This document shows positions 7,334 to 14,517 of a DNA stretch of 17,803 bases, piece after piece. This DNA is from Clostridium sp. CAG:524 (GTDB taxonomy: Bacteria > Bacillota_I > Bacilli_A > RF39 > UBA660). The notes below the pieces were generated by a model. It was not told where the DNA came from. It saw only the letters and a list, made by a program, of their open reading frames with translations, and did no database searches. The stretch spans positions 41,564 through 59,366 of the forward strand of contig FR880098.1 of NCBI GenBank assembly GCA_000434555.1. The letters run 5' to 3'. A program made the position numbers and the translations under genes. Every line of letters begins with the position of its first letter. Position 1 is the first letter of the stretch.

Positions 7334-9188
7334 TGTTATATTCCTTTTTTAAATATACTAGTAACATTGTTATATCAGATGGATTAACACCACTTATCCT
7401 TGATGCTTGACCTATTGTTAATGGTCTTACTTTATCAAATTTCTGACGTGCTTCAGTCGCAATGTTAGGTACTTTATTATAGTCAATATCACTTGGTATT
7501 TGTTTATCTTCAAGTTTTAACATCTTACTTACTTCACTCTTAGTTTTATCAATGTAACCCTTATATTTGATTTCAGTTTCAACCATTAAAGCAACATTTT
7601 CATCACATTCTTTATTCATATATTTTAATAAGTCAAATATTGATATCTCTGGTCTTTTAACTAAATCTTTCAAAGAAATTCTTCCATAAATATTAGATGA
7701 ATTTAATGAACTTAAAAACTCATTTACTTCACTCTTTGGAGTCAAATATGTTTCTTCTAAATACGTTTCTAATTCTTTCATTTCTTTTATAGTTTCTTCA
7801 TATATGGCATATTTTTCATCATTGATAAGTCCAATCATTCTTCCATATGGAGTTAATCTTATCATTGAATTATCATGTCTTAATAATAATCTAAATTCAG
7901 CACGAGATGTAAGTAATCTATATGGTTCAGTTATTCCTTTGTTGATTAAATCATCTATTAAGACACCAATGTATGCTTCATTTCTTTTTAATATAAATGG
8001 TTCACGTCCTTGAATTTTTAATGATGCATTTATACCAGCCATTAATCCTTGAGCAGCAGCCTCTTCATAACCACTTGTTCCATTTATTTGTCCAGCAGTA
8101 TATAAATTTTCTAATACCTTATTTTCAAGTGTTAGCTTTAATTGTAATGGATCTATCGCATCATATTCTATGGCATAACCATATTTAGTTATAACAACAT
8201 CATGAAGACCATCCATAGTCTTAAGTAGTTTTTCTTGTATTTCATGAGGCATAGTAGTAGAAAATCCACCAACATAATATTCAATATCATCACTACGTTC
8301 TGGCTCTAAAAATATTTGATGTCTATCTTTATCGTGAAATTTAACAACTTTGTCTTCAATAGATGGACAATATCTAGGACCAATTCCTTTTATCATTCCA
8401 CTATATAAGGCACATTTATCTAAATTATCCATTATAATTTTATGAGTTTCTTTATTAGTATAAGTTAAATAACATGGTTTTTGATTATTAACATCATAAC
8501 TTGCTTTATAGAAATTACTAAATGTAAGTGGTGTTTTATCTCCTTCTTCAATTTGAACCTCATCAAAATTAATACTACTTTTTAATATTCTAGGTGGAGT
8601 ACCAGTCTTAAGTCTAATAAGTTTAATACCATTTTTAGCAAGTGAATCACTTAAATACATAGAATTCTTTTCACCATGTGGACCTCCTTTATGTTTTTCA
8701 TGACCACACATTATATCAGAATTTAAATATGTTCCAGTAGTAAGTATAACAGCTTTACTATGAATTTCTTCACCATCTTCAGTAAGTATTCCATATACTT
8801 TATTATCACGAACAAGCAATTCCTTCACGATAGCTTCTTTTAATTCTAAATTTTCAGTTTTTTTTAATGTCTTTAACATTTCTTTAGGATAATTAACCTT
8901 ACATCCTTGACATCTAAGAGATCTAACACCTGGACCTTTTTTGACATTTAACATCTTTATTTGAAGATGTGTTTTATCAGCACAATAGCCCATTTCACCA
9001 CCAAGAGCATCTATTTCTCTTACAACTATACCTTTAGCACTACCACCTATTGATGGATTACAAGGCATATCCGCTATGTTATTAAAATTTATTGTAACAA
9101 GAAGTGTCTTTTCTCCCATACGAGCACATGCTAAACTTGCTTCACATCCGGCATGTCCCCCTCCAACAACAATTACATCATATTCCAT
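7326..9188 (-). CDS. mnmG: tRNA uridine-34 5-carboxymethylaminomethyl modification enzyme MnmG (GidA)
   Basis: MnmG, an FAD protein, works in a complex with MnmE to install the carboxymethylaminomethyl group on wobble uridine 34 of several tRNAs, using methylene-tetrahydrofolate and glycine. The N-terminus MEYDVIVVGGGHAGCEAS is the Rossmann FAD-binding fingerprint. MPCNPSIGGSAKGIVVREID and the later GIGPRYCPSIEDKVVKFHDK are family blocks, the latter holding a conserved cysteine. The C-terminal helical domain ends with RPLTIGQASRISGVNPSDI. The 620-residue length is normal. It starts 9 bases after the mnmE stop; the only Shine-Dalgarno-like bases are GGAAAG at 9201-9206, 12 bases away, so it probably depends on coupling to mnmE. 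Confidence 0.97.
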   Translation of the reverse strand: MEYDVIVVGGGHAGCEASLACARMGEKTLLVTINFNNIADMPCNPSIGGSAKGIVVREIDALGGEMGYCADKTHLQIKMLNVKKGPGVRSLRCQGCKVNYPKEMLKTLKKTENLELKEAIVKELLVRDNKVYGILTEDGEEIHSKAVILTTGTYLNSDIMCGHEKHKGGPHGEKNSMYLSDSLAKNGIKLIRLKTGTPPRILKSSINFDEVQIEEGDKTPLTFSNFYKASYDVNNQKPCYLTYTNKETHKIIMDNLDKCALYSGMIKGIGPRYCPSIEDKVVKFHDKDRHQIFLEPERSDDIEYYVGGFSTTMPHEIQEKLLKTMDGLHDVVITKYGYAIEYDAIDPLQLKLTLENKVLENLYTAGQINGTSGYEEAAAQGLMAGINASLKIQGREPFILKRNEAYIGVLIDDLINKGITEPYRLLTSRAEFRLLLRHDNSMIRLTPYGRMIGLINDEKYAIYEETIKEMKELETYLEETYLTPKSEVNEFLSSLNSSNIYGRISLKDLVKRPEISIFDLLKYMNKECDENVALMVETEIKYKGYIDKTKSEVSKMLKLEDKQIPSDIDYNKVPNIATEARQKFDKVRPLTIGQASRISGVNPSDITMLLVYLKKEYNND

Positions 9189-9197
9189 TTATATCAT

Positions 9198-10550
9198 CTA
9201 CTTTCCAAGACAAAATTTACTAAAAATTTCATCTAATAAATCATCACTACTTACCTCACCAGTAATTTCACTAAGTGTTTCCCATAGTTTCTTAACATCT
9301 ATTTCTACCATATCAACAAGCTCACCACTTTTTACTGAACTTTCTATGTCATCAATTATACTAATACAATTATTCAAAAGAGCTATCTGTCTAGCGTTAG
9401 AAATATACATATAATTAGATTCAGCAATACTTTCTAAATCAAACATCTCTGCGATTTTATCTTTAAGTTTAGTAATCATATCACTATCAAATGTTGATAT
9501 ATTTATACTTTCATAATCACTTAATTTATCATTTTTATAATCTTTAACTTTGTCATTTTTATTATATACAACAAGTACTTCCTTATCTTTTATTTTATCT
9601 AATACTTCCTTATCTTCATGAGTAAATCCATCAACACTATCAACAACAAATAATACAAGGTCAGCTTCATCTATCGCATCAACACTTCTCTTAACACCAA
9701 TAGATTCAACAATATCTTTTGTTTCTCTTATACCAGCAGTATCAAGTATATCAATTTTAACTCCATCAATAACAAGTTCCCCTGTAACAATATCTCTTGT
9801 TGTACCTTTAATATCAGTAACTATTGCTTTATTTTCATCAAGTAAAGCATTTAAAATACTACTTTTACCTACATTTGGCTTACCAACTATTACAATTTTA
9901 AGACCGTTTTTAATTAATAAACCTTTTTTACTATTTTTAAGTAATCTATTTATTTCATCTTTTACTTCATTTATTGTTTTAATTATTAAATCATTAGTCA
10001 CAATGACTGCATCTTCATATTCAGGATAATCTATATTAACTTCAATATTAGCAATTAAAGCAAGTACTTTTTCTTTTAATTTATTTACCATTCTATAAAT
10101 AGTTTTATCTACACCTTTAAGTGCCATCTTTCTTGAACTTTCAGTTTGAGAACTTATTAAGTCACCTACTGCTTCAGCCTGTGTTAAATCAATTCTTCCA
10201 TTTAAGAATGCTCTTTTTAGAAATTCACCTGGTTCTGCAAGTCTTGCCCCATTTGATAATACTAATTCCATGACTTTATTAACTGAAGTGCTTCCACCAT
10301 GAACACTTATTTCAACTATATCTTCTGTAGTGAATGTTTTAGGAGATTTAAATATTGATAGCAACACTTCATCTACTTTCTCATCATTTTCCATAATAAA
10401 ACCATAATGCACTGTATGACTTAATGCCTTACTTATATCCTTTGAAAAAATTTTATTTGCAACATTTATTGAATCCTTTCCACTAATTCTAATAACATTA
10501 ATAGAACTTTCTCCAACTGTAGTTGCAACTGCAGCAATTGTATCTTCCAT
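9198..10550 (-). CDS. mnmE: tRNA modification GTPase MnmE (TrmE)
   Basis: MnmE is the GTPase and tetrahydrofolate-binding partner of MnmG in wobble-uridine modification. Residues 1 to about 118 form the folate-binding domain (start MEDTIAAVATTVGESSINVI). The helical domain holds an inserted G domain. Its motifs are G1 GKPNVGKS at 223-230, G2 GTTRD at 249-253, G3 DTAG at 270-273, and G4 NKND at 330-333. The protein ends in FSKFCLGK, the C-x-G-K motif required for the modification chemistry. The 450-residue length is typical. An AAGGAGAT ribosome site and an extended -10 promoter (10576-10604) sit upstream, and a terminator separates it from jag, so mnmE starts a separate transcription unit leading into mnmG, rsmG and noc. 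Confidence 0.97.
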   Translation of the reverse strand: MEDTIAAVATTVGESSINVIRISGKDSINVANKIFSKDISKALSHTVHYGFIMENDEKVDEVLLSIFKSPKTFTTEDIVEISVHGGSTSVNKVMELVLSNGARLAEPGEFLKRAFLNGRIDLTQAEAVGDLISSQTESSRKMALKGVDKTIYRMVNKLKEKVLALIANIEVNIDYPEYEDAVIVTNDLIIKTINEVKDEINRLLKNSKKGLLIKNGLKIVIVGKPNVGKSSILNALLDENKAIVTDIKGTTRDIVTGELVIDGVKIDILDTAGIRETKDIVESIGVKRSVDAIDEADLVLFVVDSVDGFTHEDKEVLDKIKDKEVLVVYNKNDKVKDYKNDKLSDYESINISTFDSDMITKLKDKIAEMFDLESIAESNYMYISNARQIALLNNCISIIDDIESSVKSGELVDMVEIDVKKLWETLSEITGEVSSDDLLDEIFSKFCLGK

Positions 10551-10575
10551 AATATCTCCTTTTTCTTCATGCTAG

Positions 10576-10604
10576 ATTATAACACAAACATCTTGATAAG
10601 TCCA
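10576..10604 (-). promoter_or_regulatory. Promoter of the mnmE operon
   Basis: On the minus strand TGGACT (10599-10604) lies 17 bases upstream of a perfect TATAAT (10576-10581), which is preceded by TGT to make an extended -10. It sits 26 bases upstream of the mnmE ATG and directly after the jag terminator. Confidence 0.7.
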
Positions 10605-10606
10605 TG

Positions 10607-10629
10607 AAAAAAAGAGTATTTCTACTCTT
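10607..10629 (-). terminator. Intrinsic terminator after jag
   Basis: On the minus strand AAGAGTA (10629-10623) and TACTCTT (10618-10612) form a 7-bp stem closed by a GAAA tetraloop, with a run of seven T directly after. The jag stop codon TAG lies across the stem and loop. Confidence 0.85.
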
Positions 10630-11239
10630 CAGTTTCACAATATTTAATTACTACACATCTATTAGGATCCACTCCTTCACTTTCAGTAGTAATATTCTTA
10701 AAGTTTTGAAGTGCTTCATGAACTATTTTTCTTTCATAAGAATTCATAGGATCAAGTTTAACATCAACTTTTGTTTTTAATACATCTTTAGCAATGTTTT
10801 TAACTTTTTTTTCTAAGAAATAATTTTGTTTTTCTTTATAACCTTCAACATCAACAGATACGTTAACATATATATCAACTGCAGTAAAAATTGCTTGCCT
10901 TACATATGTTTGAATAGATTCTAATATATGACCATTTTTACCTATTAATAATGAATTATTTTTAGAGTGTAATTGATATTTAATTTTACCATCTCTTATC
11001 ATTGTTTCAATATTAGCATTTATATCAAGTGATGATAATAATTCTTTTAATACATCTTTTCCAACTTCAGCAATATCACTGAACTTAACAACTTCTAATG
11101 TATATTTTTTACCACTAAATAATCCACCTTTTTCTTCATATGTCTTAGTTATTACATCTTCTTCTTTAACATTTAATTCTTTTAATGCTTTTTCTAATAA
11201 CCCTTCTTCACTTTTAGCTTGAAACTTATATTTTTCCAT
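10622..11239 (-). CDS. jag: RNA-binding protein KhpB/Jag (SpoIIIJ-associated)
   Basis: Jag (KhpB, EloR) is a cytoplasmic RNA-binding protein linked to control of cell elongation and often encoded next to yidC. Three domains are visible: Jag-N at about 1-52 (SEEGLLEKALKELNVKEEDV and GLFSGKKYTLEV), a KH domain at about 65-135 with the GKNG loop at 100-103 (SLLIGKNGHILESIQTYVRQA), and a C-terminal R3H domain with the R-x3-H signature at Arg170 to His174 (YERKIVHEAL). The 205-residue length is typical. It begins 2 bases after the yidC stop, with its GAGAGGT ribosome site inside the end of yidC. It is the last gene of rpmH-rnpA-yidC-jag and ends in a tetraloop terminator. Confidence 0.95.
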   Translation of the reverse strand: MEKYKFQAKSEEGLLEKALKELNVKEEDVITKTYEEKGGLFSGKKYTLEVVKFSDIAEVGKDVLKELLSSLDINANIETMIRDGKIKYQLHSKNNSLLIGKNGHILESIQTYVRQAIFTAVDIYVNVSVDVEGYKEKQNYFLEKKVKNIAKDVLKTKVDVKLDPMNSYERKIVHEALQNFKNITTESEGVDPNRCVVIKYCETEE

Positions 11240-11241
11240 AT

Positions 11242-12159
11242 TTATTTACCTCTCTTTAATATTAAATTTTGTACGATTGTAAATGCATTTGATACTATCC
11301 AGTAAAGCGCAATTGATGTTGGTAAACTAAATGATATTATTGAAATAAATACAACCATAAATGTACTCATCATTTTCATTTGTTTTGCTTGCATTTCATC
11401 AGTTGTAGTAGTATTCATATTTTTAAATGATAAATATGTAGTACCAATAATTAGTACGATTAATATTATATACCAATAATTATGAGCAAGTAATCCTTCT
11501 GCTGGTGTAGTTCCTAAATTATATACTAAGAATTTCTTCTCGAAGAATACTGGAACCCTATAAATTGCTTCAAGAAGTGCAAAGAATATAGGTAATTGAA
11601 TAAATGCAAATAAACAACTAGACATAGGATTAATACCATACTTTTTATAAATCATTAACATTTCTTGACTTTTAGCCATCGTTGCATCTTTATCTGCTTC
11701 TTTTCCTGCATATTTCTTTTCTAGTGCATTTAATTCTTTTTGAGCCTTTTGCATTGAATTATTCATATTATTAGATTTTTTAGTTAGGGGCATCATAAGT
11801 GCTCTTACAACAATACCAATAATCATAATAGAAAGACCGTAATTCTTAACAAGTAATCCAAGCTTAACAATTATCCATGCAAGTGGCTTTACAAAAAATG
11901 ATGTCCAAAGTCCTTCATAACCACCAGATGTAATCTTTAAATCTTTACAAGCAGGTAATTTATCATAATCACTTACTAATTTATCCTTATTTTCAACATA
12001 TATTTTTACATTATCATCCTCTTCGGGCTTACATATTATATTTGATACATATGATTTAGTAGTTTTTTTATCACCATCAGTTCCTTCTATAGTAAATCTT
12101 TTAGTACATCCACATAAAGTTAATAATAGTAATAACACAATTGCTATTTTTTTCTTCAT
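11242..12159 (-). CDS. yidC: Membrane protein insertase YidC (SpoIIIJ/OxaA family), lipoprotein form
   Basis: YidC inserts and folds inner membrane proteins alone or with SecYEG. The N-terminus is a lipoprotein signal with a lipobox LCGC, so Cys18 is the probable lipid-modified residue. The 60-kDa insertase domain follows, with five likely membrane segments: about 88-125, about 175-198, about 225-245 and two in the last 45 residues. Arg119 in GIVVRALMMPLT is the conserved hydrophilic-groove arginine. A charged cytoplasmic hairpin (MQKAQKELNALEKKYAG) and GINPMSSCLFAFIQLPIF are typical. At 305 residues it is longer than SpoIIIJ (261), mostly because about 65 residues separate Cys18 from the first membrane segment; these contain Cys43 and Cys71. 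The start shares one base with the rnpA stop (TAATG) and has an AGGGAG ribosome site. Confidence 0.95.
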   Translation of the reverse strand: MKKKIAIVLLLLLTLCGCTKRFTIEGTDGDKKTTKSYVSNIICKPEEDDNVKIYVENKDKLVSDYDKLPACKDLKITSGGYEGLWTSFFVKPLAWIIVKLGLLVKNYGLSIMIIGIVVRALMMPLTKKSNNMNNSMQKAQKELNALEKKYAGKEADKDATMAKSQEMLMIYKKYGINPMSSCLFAFIQLPIFFALLEAIYRVPVFFEKKFLVYNLGTTPAEGLLAHNYWYIILIVLIIGTTYLSFKNMNTTTTDEMQAKQMKMMSTFMVVFISIISFSLPTSIALYWIVSNAFTIVQNLILKRGK

Positions 12160-12479
12160 TATTTTTCTCCCTTCAAAACTTTAATAAGTTCACTATTTAT
12201 TTTATCATACTCTGCATCTATTATAGCAGTCCTTAATATTATAACATAATCACAAGAAGAATTGATATTATTTTTCATAAGTATATCTTTAACTCTTCTT
12301 TTATATAAATTTCTTGTATGTGCTTTACCTATTTTTTTCCCAACACTTATACAATATCTATTATAATTTAAATAGTTTTCAATAAAATATATAATAAAAT
12401 ACTTATTAATTATTTTCTTATTTTTCTTTATTATTTCTTGTATTTCTTCATTTTTTCTTACTATAAACTTCTTATTCAT
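12159..12479 (-). CDS. rnpA: Ribonuclease P protein component
   Basis: RnpA binds the catalytic RNase P RNA and helps it recognise the 5' leader of precursor tRNAs. The 106-residue, strongly basic protein carries the family's basic signature helix KAHTRNLYKRRVKDIL (residues about 52-67), preceded by the conserved strand RYCISVGKKIG. The N-terminus (VRKNEEIQEIIKKNKKI) matches the usual region around the central cleft. An AAGGAG ribosome site precedes the ATG. It lies between rpmH and yidC, the near-universal order, and its stop overlaps the yidC start by one base. A TATAAT about 13 bases upstream of the AAGGAG could be a local -10, but no -35 is recognisable. Confidence 0.93.
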   Translation of the reverse strand: MNKKFIVRKNEEIQEIIKKNKKIINKYFIIYFIENYLNYNRYCISVGKKIGKAHTRNLYKRRVKDILMKNNINSSCDYVIILRTAIIDAEYDKINSELIKVLKGEK

Positions 12480-12504
12480 AATACTCCTTCAAAAATATTA
12501 TAAT

Positions 12505-12533
12505 AAAAAAATTACTTATTTAAAAGTAATTTT
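12505..12533 (-). terminator. Hairpin after rpmH, partial terminator
   Basis: On the minus strand AAAATTACTT (12533-12524) and AAGTAATTTT (12517-12508) form a perfect 10-bp stem around a 6-base loop, and the T run continues to 12505. It starts 2 bases after the rpmH stop. Such a hairpin would make more L34 message than rnpA message while letting some transcription pass to rnpA-yidC-jag. Confidence 0.75.
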
Positions 12534-12534
12534 G

Positions 12535-12657
12535 TTATTTTGCTAATTCTTTTCTTCCTTTTGCTCTTCTAGCTTTTAATACAGTTGTTCCTCTTCTAGC
12601 TAAAAATCCAGAAGTTTTACTTTTCTTTCTATTATTAGGTTGAAACGTTCTTTTCAT
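12535..12657 (-). CDS. rpmH: 50S ribosomal protein L34 (unusually short, 40 residues)
   Basis: L34 is a small, very basic protein of the large ribosomal subunit that packs against 23S rRNA. The translation starts MKRTFQPNNRKKSKTSGF and ends RRAKGRKELAK, unmistakable for the family. It has 40 residues instead of the common 44 or so; aligned by eye to B. subtilis L34, about four residues are missing after GFLARRGT, where other bacteria carry an extra loop before the second basic helix. A GGAGGATT ribosome site precedes the ATG, and a strong promoter lies at 12691-12719. It is followed by a hairpin terminator before rnpA. Upstream, dnaA is not the next gene: the 490-residue gene intervenes. Confidence 0.96.
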   Translation of the reverse strand: MKRTFQPNNRKKSKTSGFLARRGTTVLKARRAKGRKELAK

Positions 12658-12690
12658 ATTTTAATCCTCCATTCCTTCTTTGCTTAATAG

Positions 12691-12719
12691 ATTATAAACT
12701 ATTGATAATGAAAAGTCAA
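12691..12719 (-). promoter_or_regulatory. Strong sigma-A promoter for rpmH
   Basis: On the minus strand TTGACT (12714-12719) and a perfect TATAAT (12691-12696) are separated by exactly 17 bases. The -35 element directly abuts the TGA stop codon of the 490-residue gene, and no terminator lies between them, so rpmH is probably read from this promoter plus any readthrough. Confidence 0.85.
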
Positions 12720-14192
12720 TCATTTGTATTCTATTAAATTTATTAAATCATTTCTAAGTGAAAGAAAATTTTCATATTTATATATATATTTATATAGTTC
12801 TTTTAAAAAGTCTTCACCTTTAAGAATTCTACCATCTTTCATATATACTATTGATGATAAAGATATTGAATCAAGTACATTATTTTGTTTAATATATTCT
12901 TTCATTGTAGTTTTTTTATGATCAAATGTATCAACAACCTTATTTCCATATTCAACACTTAATGGAAAAACAAACTCTTTTTTCTTATTAAAATCTTCTG
13001 TATTTTTAGCAACTAATTCAACATTATATTTCTTTTTAATAACTATTTTTAATATATTGTTAACATCTTCTAAACTAAAATTCATCTTTTTATAAGCAAA
13101 GAAAGCACTTGATATAAGCATCATTAATTGATATATATGATCATTATTAACTGAAGTAAAGTCCAAATATTTATCAATATTCTTGTAATTTTCACTTAAA
13201 ATTTTACTATATATACTATAAAAATAACTATAAAATGTATTATTTTCTTCATTTTTAATAACATTTTCATAAAATTTTGAATATACAGCATTTAGATAGT
13301 CTTCACTACCAAAAGAAATAATTCTCTTATCATCTTTATTTTCAAAATAAATCATCTTATCATTATCTAATTTTAAATCAAATTCATTGACGTTAATACT
13401 TCCTATATCTAAAAGTGAATTATAGTTAAACATTTCAAGTACATCTTTATTATTAACAATTGTATCTAATGATTTATATATTATTAATAGCATTCTCTTC
13501 TTATTTAATTTTTTTTCTGTTTTATATCTATTTAATATATATTCTAAATAATCATTCAATATTGAAAAGTTTTCTATTTCAAATTTTTGCTTATCAAACT
13601 TACTATAATATTCATATAAATATATGAAATAAAAATTCTTGAAATTATAAGGCCTATATTCAGCTGAAATACCAAGTAAATTTACTTGAGGTAATATTGG
13701 TATAACCCTAGACTTAACTTCATTCTCTATTTCTTCATCCTCTTTGAAAAATTTTATAATTCTTTTAGCATCATCAACATCATCTACTCTTATTTGTAAT
13801 AAAGGATTTTTAACTACTTTCATCAATTTAATCTTAGAATTAATTTTATTTTCTATAAAAAAGTTTAACAATTTTATTGTAATTTTTTCATAATTATTTT
13901 CAAAAACAGGTACATCAATTATTACTTCTGGTGTTGGATTATTCCTTAAATTATATTCTAAGTTTATTTTATAAGAAAATTTAAATTCTTTATATGAAAA
14001 TTTTGACTTACTTTCAGGTAATATTGATAATATTTGTTCAAATATTTTTTTAGAAATTTGAATTATATTTTTATTATAATCTCCAATTCGTACATTATAA
14101 CTCAAACAATTTTCAACAAATTCTTGAAAACTTTTTTGTTCATAAATTGTATATATATTTTTAAAATAATTTTCTATTTGCATTCTATCCAT
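12720..14192 (-). CDS. Unrecognised 490-residue protein encoded between rpmH and dnaA
   Basis: I do not recognise this protein. It is 490 residues, rich in Lys, Asn, Ile, Tyr and Phe, with no signal peptide, membrane segment, P-loop, zinc motif or obvious catalytic signature. The region at about 85-200 suggests alternating strands and helices: strand VIIDVPV, helix ITIKLLNFFIENK, then PLLQIRVDDVDDAKRIIKFF and PQVNLLGISAEYRPYNF. The rest is mainly helical, with many Tyr and Phe. The reading frame is long and open, with a GGAGAT ribosome site 9 bases before the ATG and a promoter at 14214-14242, so it is a real gene. It ends in TGA directly against the rpmH -35. It is divergent from dnaA across the left origin module, and base composition resembles its neighbours. 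A link to replication or origin control is only suggested by position. Confidence 0.8.
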   Translation of the reverse strand: MDRMQIENYFKNIYTIYEQKSFQEFVENCLSYNVRIGDYNKNIIQISKKIFEQILSILPESKSKFSYKEFKFSYKINLEYNLRNNPTPEVIIDVPVFENNYEKITIKLLNFFIENKINSKIKLMKVVKNPLLQIRVDDVDDAKRIIKFFKEDEEIENEVKSRVIPILPQVNLLGISAEYRPYNFKNFYFIYLYEYYSKFDKQKFEIENFSILNDYLEYILNRYKTEKKLNKKRMLLIIYKSLDTIVNNKDVLEMFNYNSLLDIGSINVNEFDLKLDNDKMIYFENKDDKRIISFGSEDYLNAVYSKFYENVIKNEENNTFYSYFYSIYSKILSENYKNIDKYLDFTSVNNDHIYQLMMLISSAFFAYKKMNFSLEDVNNILKIVIKKKYNVELVAKNTEDFNKKKEFVFPLSVEYGNKVVDTFDHKKTTMKEYIKQNNVLDSISLSSIVYMKDGRILKGEDFLKELYKYIYKYENFLSLRNDLINLIEYK

Positions 14193-14213
14193 ATTTATCT
14201 TATCTCCAAAATC

Positions 14214-14242
14214 ATTTTATCATAAATTATTTATTATGTTAA
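14214..14242 (-). promoter_or_regulatory. Probable promoter of the 490-residue gene
   Basis: On the minus strand TTAACA (14237-14242) lies 17 bases upstream of TAAAAT (14214-14219), five of six matches at each element. It sits just beside the left edge of the DnaA-box cluster, so DnaA could influence it. Confidence 0.5.
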
Positions 14243-14257
14243 CTTAATTTTTTCATT

Positions 14258-14310
14258 TTTTATGTCAACTTATCAACATTGTATTAACATTTTATGTCAA
14301 CTTATCAACA
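14258..14310 (+). repeat. 21-bp direct repeat containing DnaA boxes
   Basis: The same 21 bases, beginning TTTTATGTCAAC and ending TTATCAACA, occur at 14258-14278 and 14290-14310, 32 bp apart (about three helical turns). Each copy ends in a DnaA-box variant. The second is followed after 2 bases by a perfect TTATCCACA. Confidence 0.85.
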
Positions 14311-14442
14311 AGTTATCCACAATTAAAGTTTACATAATATATTAAAATTGTTGATATTGTGGATAACTCATTCTTTCATAGTAATTATCGATAAAAAATT
14401 GTTTACAAATTGTGAATAAGTTGTTAATATAAGTGTTAATAA
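14258..14442. other. oriC: Left origin module: DnaA-box cluster between the unknown gene and dnaA
   Basis: This intergenic region (14193-14517, the only gene-free stretch above 300 bases) holds many DnaA 9-mers. Plus-strand boxes: TTATCAACA at 14270-14278 and 14302-14310, perfect TTATCCACA at 14313-14321, weak GTATTAACA at 14281-14289. Minus-strand boxes: perfect TTATCCACA at 14358-14366, TTATTCACA at 14411-14419, TTATTAACA at 14434-14442, and weaker ones at 14349-14357 and 14422-14430. The two perfect boxes sit in a 12-bp inverted repeat (14312-14323 and 14356-14367). The arrangement matches the upstream box clusters of bipartite origins such as that of B. subtilis. Box recognition is direct from sequence; origin function follows from dnaA context. 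Confidence 0.88.
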
Positions 14443-14453
14443 ATTTTTTTGTT

Positions 14454-14481
14454 TTGACATTAAAAAAAGTTGATTTATAAT
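14454..14481 (+). promoter_or_regulatory. dnaA promoter
   Basis: Perfect TTGACA (14454-14459) and perfect TATAAT (14476-14481), with a 16-base spacer, lie 36 bases upstream of the chosen dnaA start. A DnaA box at 14434-14442 ends 11 bases before the -35, a position suited to autoregulation by DnaA. Confidence 0.85.
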
Positions 14482-14517
14482 TTTAGTTAGAAAGACAAAA
14501 AGAAAGGAGAAATGCAT

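Noticed and set aside
9076..9414. 112-codon open frame on the plus strand
   Set aside because: Antisense to the start of mnmG and the end of mnmE, both clearly real; no ribosome site and no recognisable protein features.
14034..14225. 63-codon open frame on the plus strand before the origin
   Set aside because: Antisense to the N-terminal part of the 490-residue gene, of biased Ile/Phe composition, with no ribosome site.
14512..14517. Upstream in-frame ATG as the dnaA start
   Set aside because: It lies only 2 bases after GGAG, too close for normal initiation; the ATG at 14518 has 8-base spacing and begins MNVEDIW, a typical DnaA N-terminus.
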